Positions 36,311-45,512 of a stretch of 64,000 nt of DNA are shown here, piece after piece. The translations under genes and the position numbers were made by a program. The notes under the pieces are model-generated. The model did no database searches and was not told where the DNA came from. It worked only from the letters and a program-made list of their open reading frames with translations. The number at the start of each line of letters is the position of its first letter. Within the stretch, counting starts at the first letter, position 1. Source of the stretch: Telluribacter humicola. Its GTDB lineage: Bacteria > Bacteroidota > Bacteroidia > Cytophagales > Spirosomataceae. The DNA lies in assembly GCF_017355935.1 (NCBI RefSeq), contig NZ_JAFIQT010000001.1, forward strand, positions 2,480,001-2,544,000, given 5' to 3'.

Positions 36311-36820
36311 TTACTGGAGGGCACCTCTTTTTCCTAATTCGATCACTTCCATTCCAGGTATTTTGCCATTATCGAGGGTAAACCTGAGCGCCGTACGAAT
36401 CTTGTGAAATCCCTCCCTTCCGGCTGCTCCGGGATTGATGTATAGCATATTGCGGAGCTTGGGGTCACGCATGACGCGCAGGATATGGGAGTGGCCGCAG
36501 ACAAATATATTGGGGGGATCGGCCTGCAGCGCGGGTTTTACCTGTGGGTTGTATTTAGGAGGAGCTCCGCCTATATGCGTCATCCATACCCGGAATCCTT
36601 CCAGGTCATAGTAGAGGTTTTCGGCTGCAAGTGCCCGTACCTCCCGCCCGTCAATATTACCCGATACAACCCTGAGAGTCTTAAAGGCCTGCAGATCAAT
36701 GATGATTTTGGCGTCCCCTACATCCCCGGCATGCCATATTTCGTCACAGTCGGCAAAGTGCTCGTACAGTCGCTCGTCGAGGTAGCCGTGAGTATCAGAT
36801 AAGAGTCCTATTTTTAGCAT
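36311..36820 (-). CDS. YfcE/MJ0936-type metallophosphoesterase
   Basis: The 169-residue protein has every metal-binding motif of the small phosphodiesterase family: LLSDTHG, WHAGDVGD, VVSGNIDG, MTHIGG and VCGHSHI. Enzymes of this size hydrolyse phosphodiesters with Mn or Ni. It lacks a signal peptide and is cytosolic. It is a single-gene unit opposite the FabH-like gene, whose start is 145 bases away, so their promoters share the gap. Confidence 0.93.
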   Translation of the reverse strand: MLKIGLLSDTHGYLDERLYEHFADCDEIWHAGDVGDAKIIIDLQAFKTLRVVSGNIDGREVRALAAENLYYDLEGFRVWMTHIGGAPPKYNPQVKPALQADPPNIFVCGHSHILRVMRDPKLRNMLYINPGAAGREGFHKIRTALRFTLDNGKIPGMEVIELGKRGALQ

Positions 36821-36860
36821 GCGTGGTATTAAATGAAAATTATATATTTCGTAGAAACTG

Positions 36861-36891
36861 TTGGATGTTCAGAACAATAGTCGCAACTTTG
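36861..36891 (+). promoter_or_regulatory. Candidate promoter of the FabH-like gene
   Basis: TTG at 36861-36863 and CAACTTTG at 36884-36891 (seven of eight matches to TAnnTTTG) are separated by 20 bases, as in Bacteroidota promoters. The leader to the ATG at 36965 would be about 65 bases. Confidence 0.55.
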
Positions 36892-36964
36892 GTCGTTACA
36901 TAGTATCCTGTTTACCTACAAAGTAATCAGATTGCATCTCTTTATCAAAACCAGACTAAAACGA

Positions 36965-38020
36965 ATGATACGTTCTAAAATAGCCGGTATCGGCCGCTAT
37001 GTACCTGAGCAGGTAGTAACTAACCACGATCTCACGAAGCTCATGGATACCTCTGACGAATGGATTCAGGAGCGGACGGGAATCAAAGAGCGTCGCTACG
37101 CCAAAAAACACGAAGAGACTACGACCACGATGGGTACCCGTGCGGCCGAGATAGCCATCGAGCGGGCCGGTATCCAGAAAGAAGACGTAGACTTTATCAT
37201 CTTCGCCACCCTTAGTCCCGACTACTACTTTCCGGGTTGTGGCGTGCTGCTGCAGCGGGAACTGGGCATTACCAAAACTGAAATAGGCGCTCTCGATATC
37301 CGTAACCAGTGCTCGGGCTTTATCTATGGTCTCTCTATCGCTGACCAGTTCATCAAGACCGGCATATACAAAAATATCCTGCTGGTGGGCTCTGAGATGC
37401 ACTCTATGGGACTGGAGTTTAGTACTAAGGGGCGTAACGTGACGGTAATCTTTGGTGACGGAGCCGGAGCCGTGGTGCTGCAACCGACAGAAAAGGAAGA
37501 TCAGGGTATCCTGACTACGCACCTACACTCGGACGGTACCCATGCCGAGCAACTGGCCATGATCAGTCCGGGTAGCCACGGTGGTTATCACCTGGGTAAG
37601 GAGAACTTCGGATTTCCGGATGTGGAGTACGGTGAGCTGTTTATCTACCCCAACCTGATAGACAATAATAGCTACTACCCTAATATGGACGGTCAGTTGG
37701 TATTCAAGAATGCTGTGCAGAAGTTTCCGGAAGTGATAAATGAGGCTCTTCAGAAGACAGGCCTCCAGGCTTCGGACATAGATATGCTGGTACCTCACCA
37801 GGCCAACCTCCGCATCAGCCAGTTTATCCAGGGTAAACTGGGGCTGCGCGACGATCAGGTTTGGAATAATATCCAGAAGTACGGCAACACCACCGCTGCT
37901 TCTATACCAATTGCTCTCTGTGAGGCATGGGAAGCCGGAAAGATCAAAGAAGGAGACCTAGTATGTCTGGCTGCCTTCGGCAGCGGCTTTACCTGGGGAT
38001 CGGCGCTGATACGGTGGTAA
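36965..38020 (+). CDS. 3-oxoacyl-ACP synthase III (FabH-like)
   Basis: This condensing enzyme joins an acyl-CoA to malonyl-ACP in fatty-acid or related synthesis. I use the ATG at 36965 (MIRSKIAGIGRYVP); an ATG at 36932 would add 11 residues. The catalytic triad is complete: Cys116 (RNQCSGF), His278 (PHQANLRI) and Asn308 (KYGNTTAAS). Other hallmarks are DEWIQERTGIKERRYA near residue 35 and the C-terminal GSGFTWGSALIRW. The length of 351 fits FabH, with insertions near residue 200 (YHLGKENFGFPDVEYG) that are common in a Bacteroidota subgroup, so it may be a second FabH paralogue with its own substrate. Confidence 0.93.
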   Translation: MIRSKIAGIGRYVPEQVVTNHDLTKLMDTSDEWIQERTGIKERRYAKKHEETTTTMGTRAAEIAIERAGIQKEDVDFIIFATLSPDYYFPGCGVLLQRELGITKTEIGALDIRNQCSGFIYGLSIADQFIKTGIYKNILLVGSEMHSMGLEFSTKGRNVTVIFGDGAGAVVLQPTEKEDQGILTTHLHSDGTHAEQLAMISPGSHGGYHLGKENFGFPDVEYGELFIYPNLIDNNSYYPNMDGQLVFKNAVQKFPEVINEALQKTGLQASDIDMLVPHQANLRISQFIQGKLGLRDDQVWNNIQKYGNTTAASIPIALCEAWEAGKIKEGDLVCLAAFGSGFTWGSALIRW

Positions 38021-38093
38021 TCCCATTATTGATTGAGTGATTTTGAATGAGCGGCCAGAGGAGCTTCTTCCGCCGCCGCGGTGATTTAATATG

Positions 38094-38141
38094 TTAGTGA
38101 TTGAGTGGATTTAAAAGATAGTTCATTCACTCAATCACTAA
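38094..38141. repeat. 14-bp inverted repeat of GATTGAGTGA-type units, transcript end
   Basis: TTAGTGATTGAGTG (38094-38107) pairs with CACTCAATCACTAA (38128-38141) around a 20-base loop. The decamer GATTGAGTGA also occurs at 38031-38040 and a variant TGAATGAGCG at 38044-38053. It lies between the convergent FabH-like and GH144-like genes and probably serves as a transcript end. The same type of unit builds the hairpin at 45407. Confidence 0.7.
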
Positions 38142-38153
38142 TTCATTATTCAC

Positions 38154-39743
38154 TCAATACAACCTGAACGGTAGCTCTTTTGTGCCTTCGGTGGTTAGTA
38201 GCCGGATGGTATATTCGCCTGGGTCGGTTAGGAAAGTTAGCTGCTGTGGGCCTTTGGTTTGCGCCTGATTAGTAAGGAGTTTGGTAGTTTTACCTGCCTT
38301 GTCCTGCAACTCGATACTGACCGTTTGTGGGGTTGCTATATAGTAGTCGAGTACGTATTTCCCCAAATCCGGATGTTTCAGTAAAGGTACCCTTTGGGTC
38401 TGTTTATCAACGATATACATATAGTAGCCCGTCGGGTAGTCAGGATTTCGGATTCCCATTTTGGGTAATGCCTGCTGCATCTCTTTAATCTTTTCTCCCA
38501 GCTTCCACAGTAATCCGGAGCGGTAATTTTCGATCATAATGACGATAGGTCCCTGATCAATAGCCAGATACTGGTTGGAGTACCAGCCCTTGTGCTTGTT
38601 GTAGGCATCGAAGAATCCGTAGTCACCAAACAGCCGGTTACCTTCACGCCGATACAGGTGCATCAGTACCTGCATGGAGAAAGCCGGGGTGTATGGGAAT
38701 GATGAGAGGGCCGCCGTGGGCGTAATGGTACCGTTGTCTTCTTTTGGGTTGTGAGCCCCGTAGAATTGGTGGTTGTCGCTGGCGGTGAGTCCCCAGTTTT
38801 CTTCGGAGTAGCCATACTCCTTAGGGGCTTCGTAGATACAGTACGCGCGGTTGATCAGCGTGTGCTTGACGTTCAGGTCCCAGTAGTTGACATCTTCATC
38901 CTGCATCCACCTGGGGTCGAGGCTCAGGTACGAGTAGTGGGCAAAGAACAGCGGCCCGCCGTAGTCGAAGCCGATGGGGAGTCGGTAGCCTACGAACTCC
39001 TTGCCGTTGATGTAGTGCCAGGGTTCCGCTTTCTTCCAGGTATTGACGTACACCTCAGGTGTAATGGGATGGGTAGGCGAAGCCAGCGCCAGTACGTAGG
39101 TAATAAAGCACTCATTGTAGCCGCCGATGGCGTGGTTCATCTGCCAGCCGTAGTTGGGCGACCAGTGCCACAGCAGCTTGCCATCGTGCACATACCAGTT
39201 CCACTCGACGCTCCGCCACAGGCGATCAATACGCTGCCGTAGTTCAACTTCCTGGGCCGATTTGCCATCGAAGTACTCGCGGGCTACCAGCAGTCCGTTG
39301 ATCAGGTAGGCCGTTTCGACCAGGTCGCCGCCGTCGTCGTACCGGCTGAAGGGGACTACCTTTCCGGTGCGGCCGTCGAGCCAGTGCGACCAGGCTCCGT
39401 GGAAGCGATCCGCTTTCTCCAGAAAACGGGTTATCTTCAGCATTCTTTCAACAGCCTGCTGCCGGGTGATCCACTGCCGGTAGGTACCTACCACCAGCGC
39501 CATGATCCCGAAGCCCGTCCCGCCACTGGTGACGATATTGGGCGTGGCTGTACGCTCAGGTATCAGGCCTGACACGGGATGAGCAAAGTCCCAGAAGTAC
39601 CGGAAGGTCTTTTCCTGTACTACATTGAGGTATTCGCCCTGCTCGGTGGGGGGGTAAAAGGGAGCTATATCTTTCTGGGCCTGCAAGGTAGTACTTGCCA
39701 GCAGCAGGCAGCAAATAGAAAGTATATACATGGAGTAACGCAT
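38154..39743 (-). CDS. GH144-like (glucoamylase-type domain) secreted glucanase
   Basis: A signal peptide (to TTLQAQ) precedes an (alpha/alpha)6 barrel. The start of the domain, KTFRYFWDFAHPVSGLIPERT then GTGFGIMALVVGTYRQWITR and WSHWLDGRTGKVVPFSRYDDGGDLVETAYL, is diagnostic of the PF10091 family, whose characterised members are GH144 endo-beta-1,2-glucanases. A beta-sheet tail after residue 450 is an added domain. The activity is inferred from family; related members may act on other glucans. It converges on the FabH-like gene. Confidence 0.85.
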   Translation of the reverse strand: MRYSMYILSICCLLLASTTLQAQKDIAPFYPPTEQGEYLNVVQEKTFRYFWDFAHPVSGLIPERTATPNIVTSGGTGFGIMALVVGTYRQWITRQQAVERMLKITRFLEKADRFHGAWSHWLDGRTGKVVPFSRYDDGGDLVETAYLINGLLVAREYFDGKSAQEVELRQRIDRLWRSVEWNWYVHDGKLLWHWSPNYGWQMNHAIGGYNECFITYVLALASPTHPITPEVYVNTWKKAEPWHYINGKEFVGYRLPIGFDYGGPLFFAHYSYLSLDPRWMQDEDVNYWDLNVKHTLINRAYCIYEAPKEYGYSEENWGLTASDNHQFYGAHNPKEDNGTITPTAALSSFPYTPAFSMQVLMHLYRREGNRLFGDYGFFDAYNKHKGWYSNQYLAIDQGPIVIMIENYRSGLLWKLGEKIKEMQQALPKMGIRNPDYPTGYYMYIVDKQTQRVPLLKHPDLGKYVLDYYIATPQTVSIELQDKAGKTTKLLTNQAQTKGPQQLTFLTDPGEYTIRLLTTEGTKELPFRLY

Positions 39744-40142
39744 AGGGACCAGATAGCTTTTAAGGTTGTTTAGGGTTTAATTAACAAAATCATAATGCAG
39801 CAGATCCTACTGCTGACTACTATTTGGGCTTTTATTAAAGAGACGAATACCAGCAAAATACTAACCATTTTGTAGTCTGATAGTTGGTAAGGATAGTGGT
39901 AAAGGGCAGGATAGCTGTCATAAGAACATAGGGAGCAGGATAGGCTGGCCCCTGAAGATATTCCCTAATAAATCATTTATCATTTACGGATACATAAGAG
40001 TTTGTCCATCTGTTCGTTTCATTATCTGTGCTGATAATCAATGCGAACCTCCGGGAAGGTGGGCAGTTAGTTGTATCATAGTATGATCAGCGGGAAAAGG
40101 TAGAGGGAGAATAACCTATTAAGTACTAATTGTAATTAGCTC
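39744..40142. other. Intergenic region of about 400 bases between divergent genes
   Basis: It separates the GH144-like gene (minus) from the secreted protein at 40143 (plus) and must hold both promoters. I see no open frame, RNA gene or strong inverted repeat in it. Confidence 0.55.
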
Positions 40143-40757
40143 ATGAAAATATTGATTCTGTTGTTGTCAGTACTATTTGTAGTAAGTCAGGCCCCTGTTG
40201 TGGGGCAGCCGCTGGTATATGATATACTGCTGGCGGGGCGTGACGTAGGCGAACTGAAGATTGCTCCGGCCGAGGGCAACAGTACCAGTGAGAGCCTGCG
40301 CGTGGAGGGCGCCATTAATACCTTCTTATACGATGTGGTTTACGTGGGAGAGAATCTGTTTGAAAAAGGTATTCTTAAAACTTCCTTATCAAGCCAGGAG
40401 GTGAATGGACGGATGAAGGAAAAGACCAAAACCATACAGTCACAAGGCAGCTATCAGGTAGTATTTGCCGATGCCAAGTCCACTCAGAACAGATCGCCGC
40501 AGCTTCCTCATCCCATCAATCATACCGTTACCAGCCTTTATTACCGCGAGCCGGTCAATTTCCGGCATGTCTATTCCGAGCGTTTTGGCAAGATGTGCCC
40601 TGTTCGTAAAGTAGCGGCCGGACTATACGAAGTCACCATGCCCGACGGCAAAAAAGCCACCTACCACTACCGGCAGGGCCAGTGCCACAAGGTAGAGTCC
40701 GAGATAATCGGGATTGGGCTGCAGTTTAAGCTGAGGGAAGGAACGGCTAGCAGGTAA
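40143..40757 (+). CDS. DUF6134-like secreted protein
   Basis: The 204-residue protein has a signal peptide (to PVVGQ) followed by a beta-rich domain starting LVYDILLAGRDVGELKIAP, which recalls the DUF6134 family of small Bacteroidota periplasmic proteins. The second half has VTSLYYREP and RKVAAGLYEVTMPDGKKATYHYRQGQCHKVE. Function is unknown. It converges with the gene at 40799 with only 41 bases between them and no clear terminator. Confidence 0.7.
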   Translation: MKILILLLSVLFVVSQAPVVGQPLVYDILLAGRDVGELKIAPAEGNSTSESLRVEGAINTFLYDVVYVGENLFEKGILKTSLSSQEVNGRMKEKTKTIQSQGSYQVVFADAKSTQNRSPQLPHPINHTVTSLYYREPVNFRHVYSERFGKMCPVRKVAAGLYEVTMPDGKKATYHYRQGQCHKVESEIIGIGLQFKLREGTASR

Positions 40758-40798
40758 GGGGCTATCTCTTCAAGGTCATAAAGCAGCTTCCGTAATCT

Positions 40799-41548
40799 TC
40801 ATTCTCGTCCCGTAATACAGGTGGTACGCTGGAGCTTAGTCAGGTATTTAATGTTTTTTTTATTCTTGGAAATCCGTTTGGATATATCCTCAAAAATAAA
40901 CTGTTCAACCGGATTAGGGTCTATTTTGAGAGCTTGTTGTAGATGGTTTATATCCCGCTCCTGATCGCTGACTATTCGTCGACAGTTAGGTATTAAAGAT
41001 TGTAAGGATTTGCAGACCTGGCCTTTCTCCCTGCTCTCCTGAAGCAGGGTAAAAGAAGTACAAATTAATTCGATATTTAAGCCACCTCCCTCTTTCATTT
41101 CGCTCAGATAGTATACTAATTTTCGGTCTCTTTCTCGCGTTGATGAATACAATGCGGGCGATAAACAAATATGCTTTATCAGTACCTGAGACGCTACCTG
41201 CCTGTATAGCTTTATATTGATTTCACCATTGATTTTTTTCAGGTTCGAGTTATACTCTTTATCCAGTAGGACTTTATCCTGGCTATAAGTGCCCTGTATT
41301 TCTTCTACACCATTAGATGGTAATCCTACGCTTTTCAGAAATCTGATCTGGTCTTGCATCAGGGAATCTGATCTTACTTCATTATCCTTATCATATTCAA
41401 ATTGTAAACTCAGAAACAAACCTTCTAAGTCTATTTCTTCATTGGATAGGGTATCGGTAACTACAATCAGATTGGAGCAGGTACCATGTAGATGGGTGAG
41501 GCAAATCACGATGGTACATCCGATAAGCAAGGCTAATGACTTTTTCAT
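40799..41548 (-). CDS. Secreted protein of unknown function
   Basis: The 249-residue protein has a signal peptide (MKKSLALLIGCTIVICL then HLHG) and a helix-rich mature part with many charged residues, several Cys (LIKHICLSP, IELICTSF, GQVCKSL, PNCRRI) and a Lys-rich coiled region near the end. The Cys are spaced in a way that could form two disulphides. I do not recognise the family. Local composition is richer in A+T than neighbouring genes, so it may be an insertion of accessory character. Confidence 0.6.
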   Translation of the reverse strand: MKKSLALLIGCTIVICLTHLHGTCSNLIVVTDTLSNEEIDLEGLFLSLQFEYDKDNEVRSDSLMQDQIRFLKSVGLPSNGVEEIQGTYSQDKVLLDKEYNSNLKKINGEINIKLYRQVASQVLIKHICLSPALYSSTRERDRKLVYYLSEMKEGGGLNIELICTSFTLLQESREKGQVCKSLQSLIPNCRRIVSDQERDINHLQQALKIDPNPVEQFIFEDISKRISKNKKNIKYLTKLQRTTCITGRE

Positions 41549-41680
41549 AGGTGCAGGTATTGGGTGAGTAAATGGGTGGTCGTTACCTATAAATGCGCAG
41601 GGAAAGTGTTACAGGTAATGGTTTTGAAGAAAATACGGGGTGACAATAACCAGTCCTTTTTACCTGCCGCAAGGCCTCCT

Positions 41681-42325
41681 TCAATACCTTACTTCATCCG
41701 GCTTCCACACCACTTTGGCTTTGTCCAGTTGTGCCCAATCTTGGGTGAAGTCTGTATGAGAGTTATAGGTATAGGTAGAAGTAATTGTTTCGCTACGGGT
41801 GGTCCGGGGCAGGAGTGGCTCTGTGAACGTGAGTGCTATGTAGATAACGCTGCCTCCGGTGGAATCCGAATGGTGCAGAAACCCGATAACAGACTTCACG
41901 TTCTGCTCTGATCTATTGGTAATACTTATTGAGTAGTAGACCTGTACAGTAGAGTCGCTGTACTGGGCCGTGATATCCCGCAGTTGTACATCCACTACTT
42001 TCGCAAGTTCTTCGGTACGCTTTTGCTCAGCCTCCGCTTCCAGCGCGGCCTGTTCCTCCTCCCGGGCCTGACGGGCTTTGTCCTGAATCTCCCACAACTG
42101 GTACTCTTCCCAAAACTGGCGGTAGGTTTTTCCTTCCAGTTTCTCCTCCGTAAATGACATGAGCAGCAGGTACTGCGTGATGGCCTTATAGGCAGTAGAG
42201 TCAGGTGTATCGGCAAGCAGGATGGCCTGCAAATCTGTTGCAAGCGTCTTCTCGCAGTACGTCCGGTCCAGCGGGTCAGTCACTGCAACGAGAAGGAAGA
42301 GTAGGTTTAGTATTAGTGTGTGCAT
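41681..42325 (-). CDS. Secreted protein of unknown function with a charged coiled coil
   Basis: The 214-residue protein starts with a hydrophobic segment (LILNLLFLLVAVT), then a helical region, a highly charged Glu/Ala/Lys/Arg stretch (about residues 85-112; QAREEEQAALEAEAEQKRT), and a C-terminal beta domain of about 95 residues. The C-terminal part resembles small immunoglobulin-like or FxLD-type domains only loosely. No enzyme motif is seen. It is divergent from the large receptor at 42571. Confidence 0.6.
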   Translation of the reverse strand: MHTLILNLLFLLVAVTDPLDRTYCEKTLATDLQAILLADTPDSTAYKAITQYLLLMSFTEEKLEGKTYRQFWEEYQLWEIQDKARQAREEEQAALEAEAEQKRTEELAKVVDVQLRDITAQYSDSTVQVYYSISITNRSEQNVKSVIGFLHHSDSTGGSVIYIALTFTEPLLPRTTRSETITSTYTYNSHTDFTQDWAQLDKAKVVWKPDEVRY

Positions 42326-42570
42326 ACAAAGTTAGGTGTAAGTATCAATGATTAGCCTGAGCTGGAGTAGCTACTTAGCTACAGGATTCGCTCCTCTCAA
42401 TTTACTATTAAGTTATTTAATATAAAAGAAAACTAAATATTTTTTGGTGTTCTCTTGACCGTTAACTAAAATTTTAGTTAAATTTAAGAAAAATTAACAC
42501 ACTGGATTGCAACGATTAGTAAGTTAATGCCGACTTTTAGCCATTATACACCGCTCTAAACCATCCACTC

Positions 42571-45405
42571 TTGAAAAAAAATCTCCTTCTCCTGTGCTTA
42601 TGTATCATAAGCGGGGTCTCCTTTGCACAAAACACCGGACGATTCAGTATAAAGGGTACTGTCGTTGATTCAGCCGGTGTAAAGCTACCTTTTGCCACCG
42701 TCATGCTGCTGCAACCACAGGATTCATCCCTGGTTAACTATGGCCGAACCAACGATGACGGTATTCTGGAATTTAAGAATCTTAAGCGCAGCAAGTACCT
42801 GCTCAAGGTCAACTACGTTGGGTACTTGCCTTACCAGCAGGTAGTAGAGCCAGCCGATGGACCCGTAACCGACATAGGTACCATATCCATGAAAATCCTG
42901 AATCAGGACTTGTTTGAGGTAGTAGTCAAGACGGCCCGGGCTCCATTGAGTATACGGGGGGATACGGTGGAGTATAACGCAGCTTCGTTTAAGGTACCAC
43001 CCGGCTCTTCGGTAGAGGACCTGCTGCGACGCCTGCCGGGTATGCAGATCGAGCAGGATGGTACCATCCGGGCACAGGGGCAGGAGGTCAAGCGTGTAAC
43101 GGTAGACGGAAAGCGTTTCTTTGGAGACGATCCCAAGATGGCTACCAAGAACCTACCAGCCGAAGCCATCTCCAAAGTACAGGTATTTAATGGGAAAACG
43201 GAGCAGTCACGCATTACGGGAGTAGATGACGGGAAACAGGAAAAGACCGTAAACCTCGAGCTCAAAGACAGCCATAAGAAGGGCGGTTTTGGTAAGGCTA
43301 CCCTTGGGGTCGGAACCGACTCACGGATGGAAGGCAAGGTCAGCTACAACCGCTTCAACGATAAGCAACAACTCGCCTTCTTTGGTCTGGGCAACAACAC
43401 CAACCAGAGCGGCATGTCATGGGATGATTTCCAGGACTTCCGGGGGAGTCAATCGTTCAACTGGGGCGATGACGGCGACTTTGGATTCAGCAGTGGGGGA
43501 GGCATTCGATTTATCAGTGGTGGTGATGGGGACGAAGAAAGCCTCACCATCCAGGGCGGGCGCGGAGGCCAGGACCGGGGCTTTACCAAGAACTTCGCCG
43601 GTGGTGCCAACTACAACTACGATACCAAGAAAACCAAGTTTAGCAGCAGCTACTTCTATAACCAGACCGACCAGACACTTGATGCCTTCTCGAGCCGAGA
43701 AAACTTCCTTAACAGTACTTCGTTCCTAAGTCAGGATGACAACCTCCGCCTCAACTTCAACGGCAACCACCGGGGGAGTCTGCGCTTCGAAAAAAACCTT
43801 GACTCACTGAATACCCTGGTACTTATTAGCAACTCCCGGTTGGGACAGGGCAATAACTCGTTTAGCAGCTTTCAGCAGTTTTTTCGCGAAGGCAACACCC
43901 TTACCAACCAATCCATCCTGAACAACATCAACCGCTTCAACTCCTTCTCAATGGGCAATACGGCAATCTATCGCCACAAGTTCAGGAAGAAAGGACGTAA
44001 CTTCGCGGCCAGCCTCGGGTATAACATCAATAACTCGAATGGCAATGCTGAACAGAAATCGGTCAATGAGTTTTATCAAAGGGCCGGTCAAGATTCAACA
44101 GAGTCGATAACCATTAACCAGTACAACCAGACCCAAAGCTTACGTACTCAGTTTAAGGGAAGCCTCCTGTACGTAGAGCCATTTGCCAAGAAGTTTTTCT
44201 GGGAGACCTTCTATAACTTTAGCCTCCGCAACGACGAGGTAGACCGCGATGTATACGACCGCAGGTCCGAGAATGAGTTTCGGAACGAACAGCTGAGCCG
44301 CTACTACACCAACGAGTTTATATACAACCGCCTGGGAAGCAGCGTGAGGTACTCGTTCAATGGCCTGAACCTGACTGTAGGTCTGGCGGCTATCCAGTTT
44401 GATTTGCAGGGTATGTTTGCCAGTGACCAGACAGCTGCGCAGTCTGGACGGGTAGACCGTAAGTACTTTACCTGGGCACCTAACTTATCACTCAACTACG
44501 ACCTGAAGAACAACCGATACCTGTACGCCAACTACAACCTGAATGTCAACGAGCCTAACATCCGCGACCTGCAGCCCATCGTAGACAACAGCAATCCATT
44601 GTATATCCGTGAGGGTAATCCGGACCTGCTACCGCAGTCCAGCCATAGCCTCAACGCCGGGTTCAACTACTTCAATCCGGGTAGCTTTACTCAGCTGTAC
44701 ATTGGACTTAACTACAACTACTTCGTCAATCAGATTGTATATACACAGCAGGTAGATGAGAACTTCATCACCCGCACCCGGCCTATCAACATCTCCGGCG
44801 GGAATTGGATGGGATCATACATGGGATTTGGCTTTCCGCTGAAGAAGACCAAAGCCACCCTGAATATGAACGGAGGGGTAAACCGATCCAATAACCTGAC
44901 CTATATCAACAACGTCCTGAACGAGACCAGTACCAACAGCTACAATTTTGGGGTACGTATGGACCTGACGCCCAGCGATAAGTTTACATTCTATCCATCG
45001 GCTAACTGGAACCTGAGCAATACCAGCTACTCAATCAACTCCGCCCAGAATCAGAAGATCGTAAACGGTACCTATAATGCCGAGATGAACGTGAAGCTGC
45101 CCGCCGAAATGTTCTTCAACGGACGCTTCAGCTACCGGAGTTACGTAAACAAGCGGTTCGGTTTTGACCAGCGGCAGCCTATCCTGAACCTGTCGGTGTA
45201 CAAGATCGTCCTGAAAAACAAGAAAGGGGAGGTGCGCTTTACGGCCTACGACGTATTTAACCAGAACCGGGGCATTACGCAGTTTGCAAGCCAGAACTTC
45301 GTATCTACCGAGCAGGTTCAGACGCTCGCGCGGTATTACATGCTGAGCTTTACCTATAATATGCGTGGTGTGACCGGTAGCGTACGCCGGAGAGGATTCT
45401 TTTGA
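42571..45405 (+). CDS. Outer-membrane TonB-type receptor with carboxypeptidase-regulatory domain
   Basis: The 944-residue protein begins with a TTG codon; no in-frame ATG lies near, and the peptide that follows (MKKNLLLLCLCIISGVSFAQ) is a perfect signal sequence. Next comes a carboxypeptidase-regulatory-like beta domain (about 25-110, GTVVDSAGVKLPFATVMLL), then a plug-like domain (SVEDLLRRLPGMQIEQDG), and a large beta-barrel with abundant Asn, Tyr and Phe ending in GSVRRRGFF. It is the type that often pairs with GLPGLI genes, as here 107 bases downstream. Ligand is unknown. Confidence 0.9.
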   Translation: MKKNLLLLCLCIISGVSFAQNTGRFSIKGTVVDSAGVKLPFATVMLLQPQDSSLVNYGRTNDDGILEFKNLKRSKYLLKVNYVGYLPYQQVVEPADGPVTDIGTISMKILNQDLFEVVVKTARAPLSIRGDTVEYNAASFKVPPGSSVEDLLRRLPGMQIEQDGTIRAQGQEVKRVTVDGKRFFGDDPKMATKNLPAEAISKVQVFNGKTEQSRITGVDDGKQEKTVNLELKDSHKKGGFGKATLGVGTDSRMEGKVSYNRFNDKQQLAFFGLGNNTNQSGMSWDDFQDFRGSQSFNWGDDGDFGFSSGGGIRFISGGDGDEESLTIQGGRGGQDRGFTKNFAGGANYNYDTKKTKFSSSYFYNQTDQTLDAFSSRENFLNSTSFLSQDDNLRLNFNGNHRGSLRFEKNLDSLNTLVLISNSRLGQGNNSFSSFQQFFREGNTLTNQSILNNINRFNSFSMGNTAIYRHKFRKKGRNFAASLGYNINNSNGNAEQKSVNEFYQRAGQDSTESITINQYNQTQSLRTQFKGSLLYVEPFAKKFFWETFYNFSLRNDEVDRDVYDRRSENEFRNEQLSRYYTNEFIYNRLGSSVRYSFNGLNLTVGLAAIQFDLQGMFASDQTAAQSGRVDRKYFTWAPNLSLNYDLKNNRYLYANYNLNVNEPNIRDLQPIVDNSNPLYIREGNPDLLPQSSHSLNAGFNYFNPGSFTQLYIGLNYNYFVNQIVYTQQVDENFITRTRPINISGGNWMGSYMGFGFPLKKTKATLNMNGGVNRSNNLTYINNVLNETSTNSYNFGVRMDLTPSDKFTFYPSANWNLSNTSYSINSAQNQKIVNGTYNAEMNVKLPAEMFFNGRFSYRSYVNKRFGFDQRQPILNLSVYKIVLKNKKGEVRFTAYDVFNQNRGITQFASQNFVSTEQVQTLARYYMLSFTYNMRGVTGSVRRRGFF

Positions 45406-45406
45406 T

Positions 45407-45452
45407 GGTGAATGAGCGAATGAATCTTAAAAAATTCATTCGCTCATTCACC
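45407..45452 (+). repeat. 19-bp perfect hairpin after the receptor gene
   Basis: GGTGAATGAGCGAATGAAT (45407-45425) pairs exactly with its complement at 45434-45452, loop of 8 bases, starting two bases after the stop codon. No T-run follows. It is built from GAATGA-type units like the repeats near 38.03-38.14 kb, so it may be a dispersed family member used as a transcript end. Confidence 0.8.
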
Positions 45453-45512
45453 TCAGTAATACCATATAGTAATTAAAGCTAAAACCTAACAGCTATCAGC
45501 TAATAACTTACA

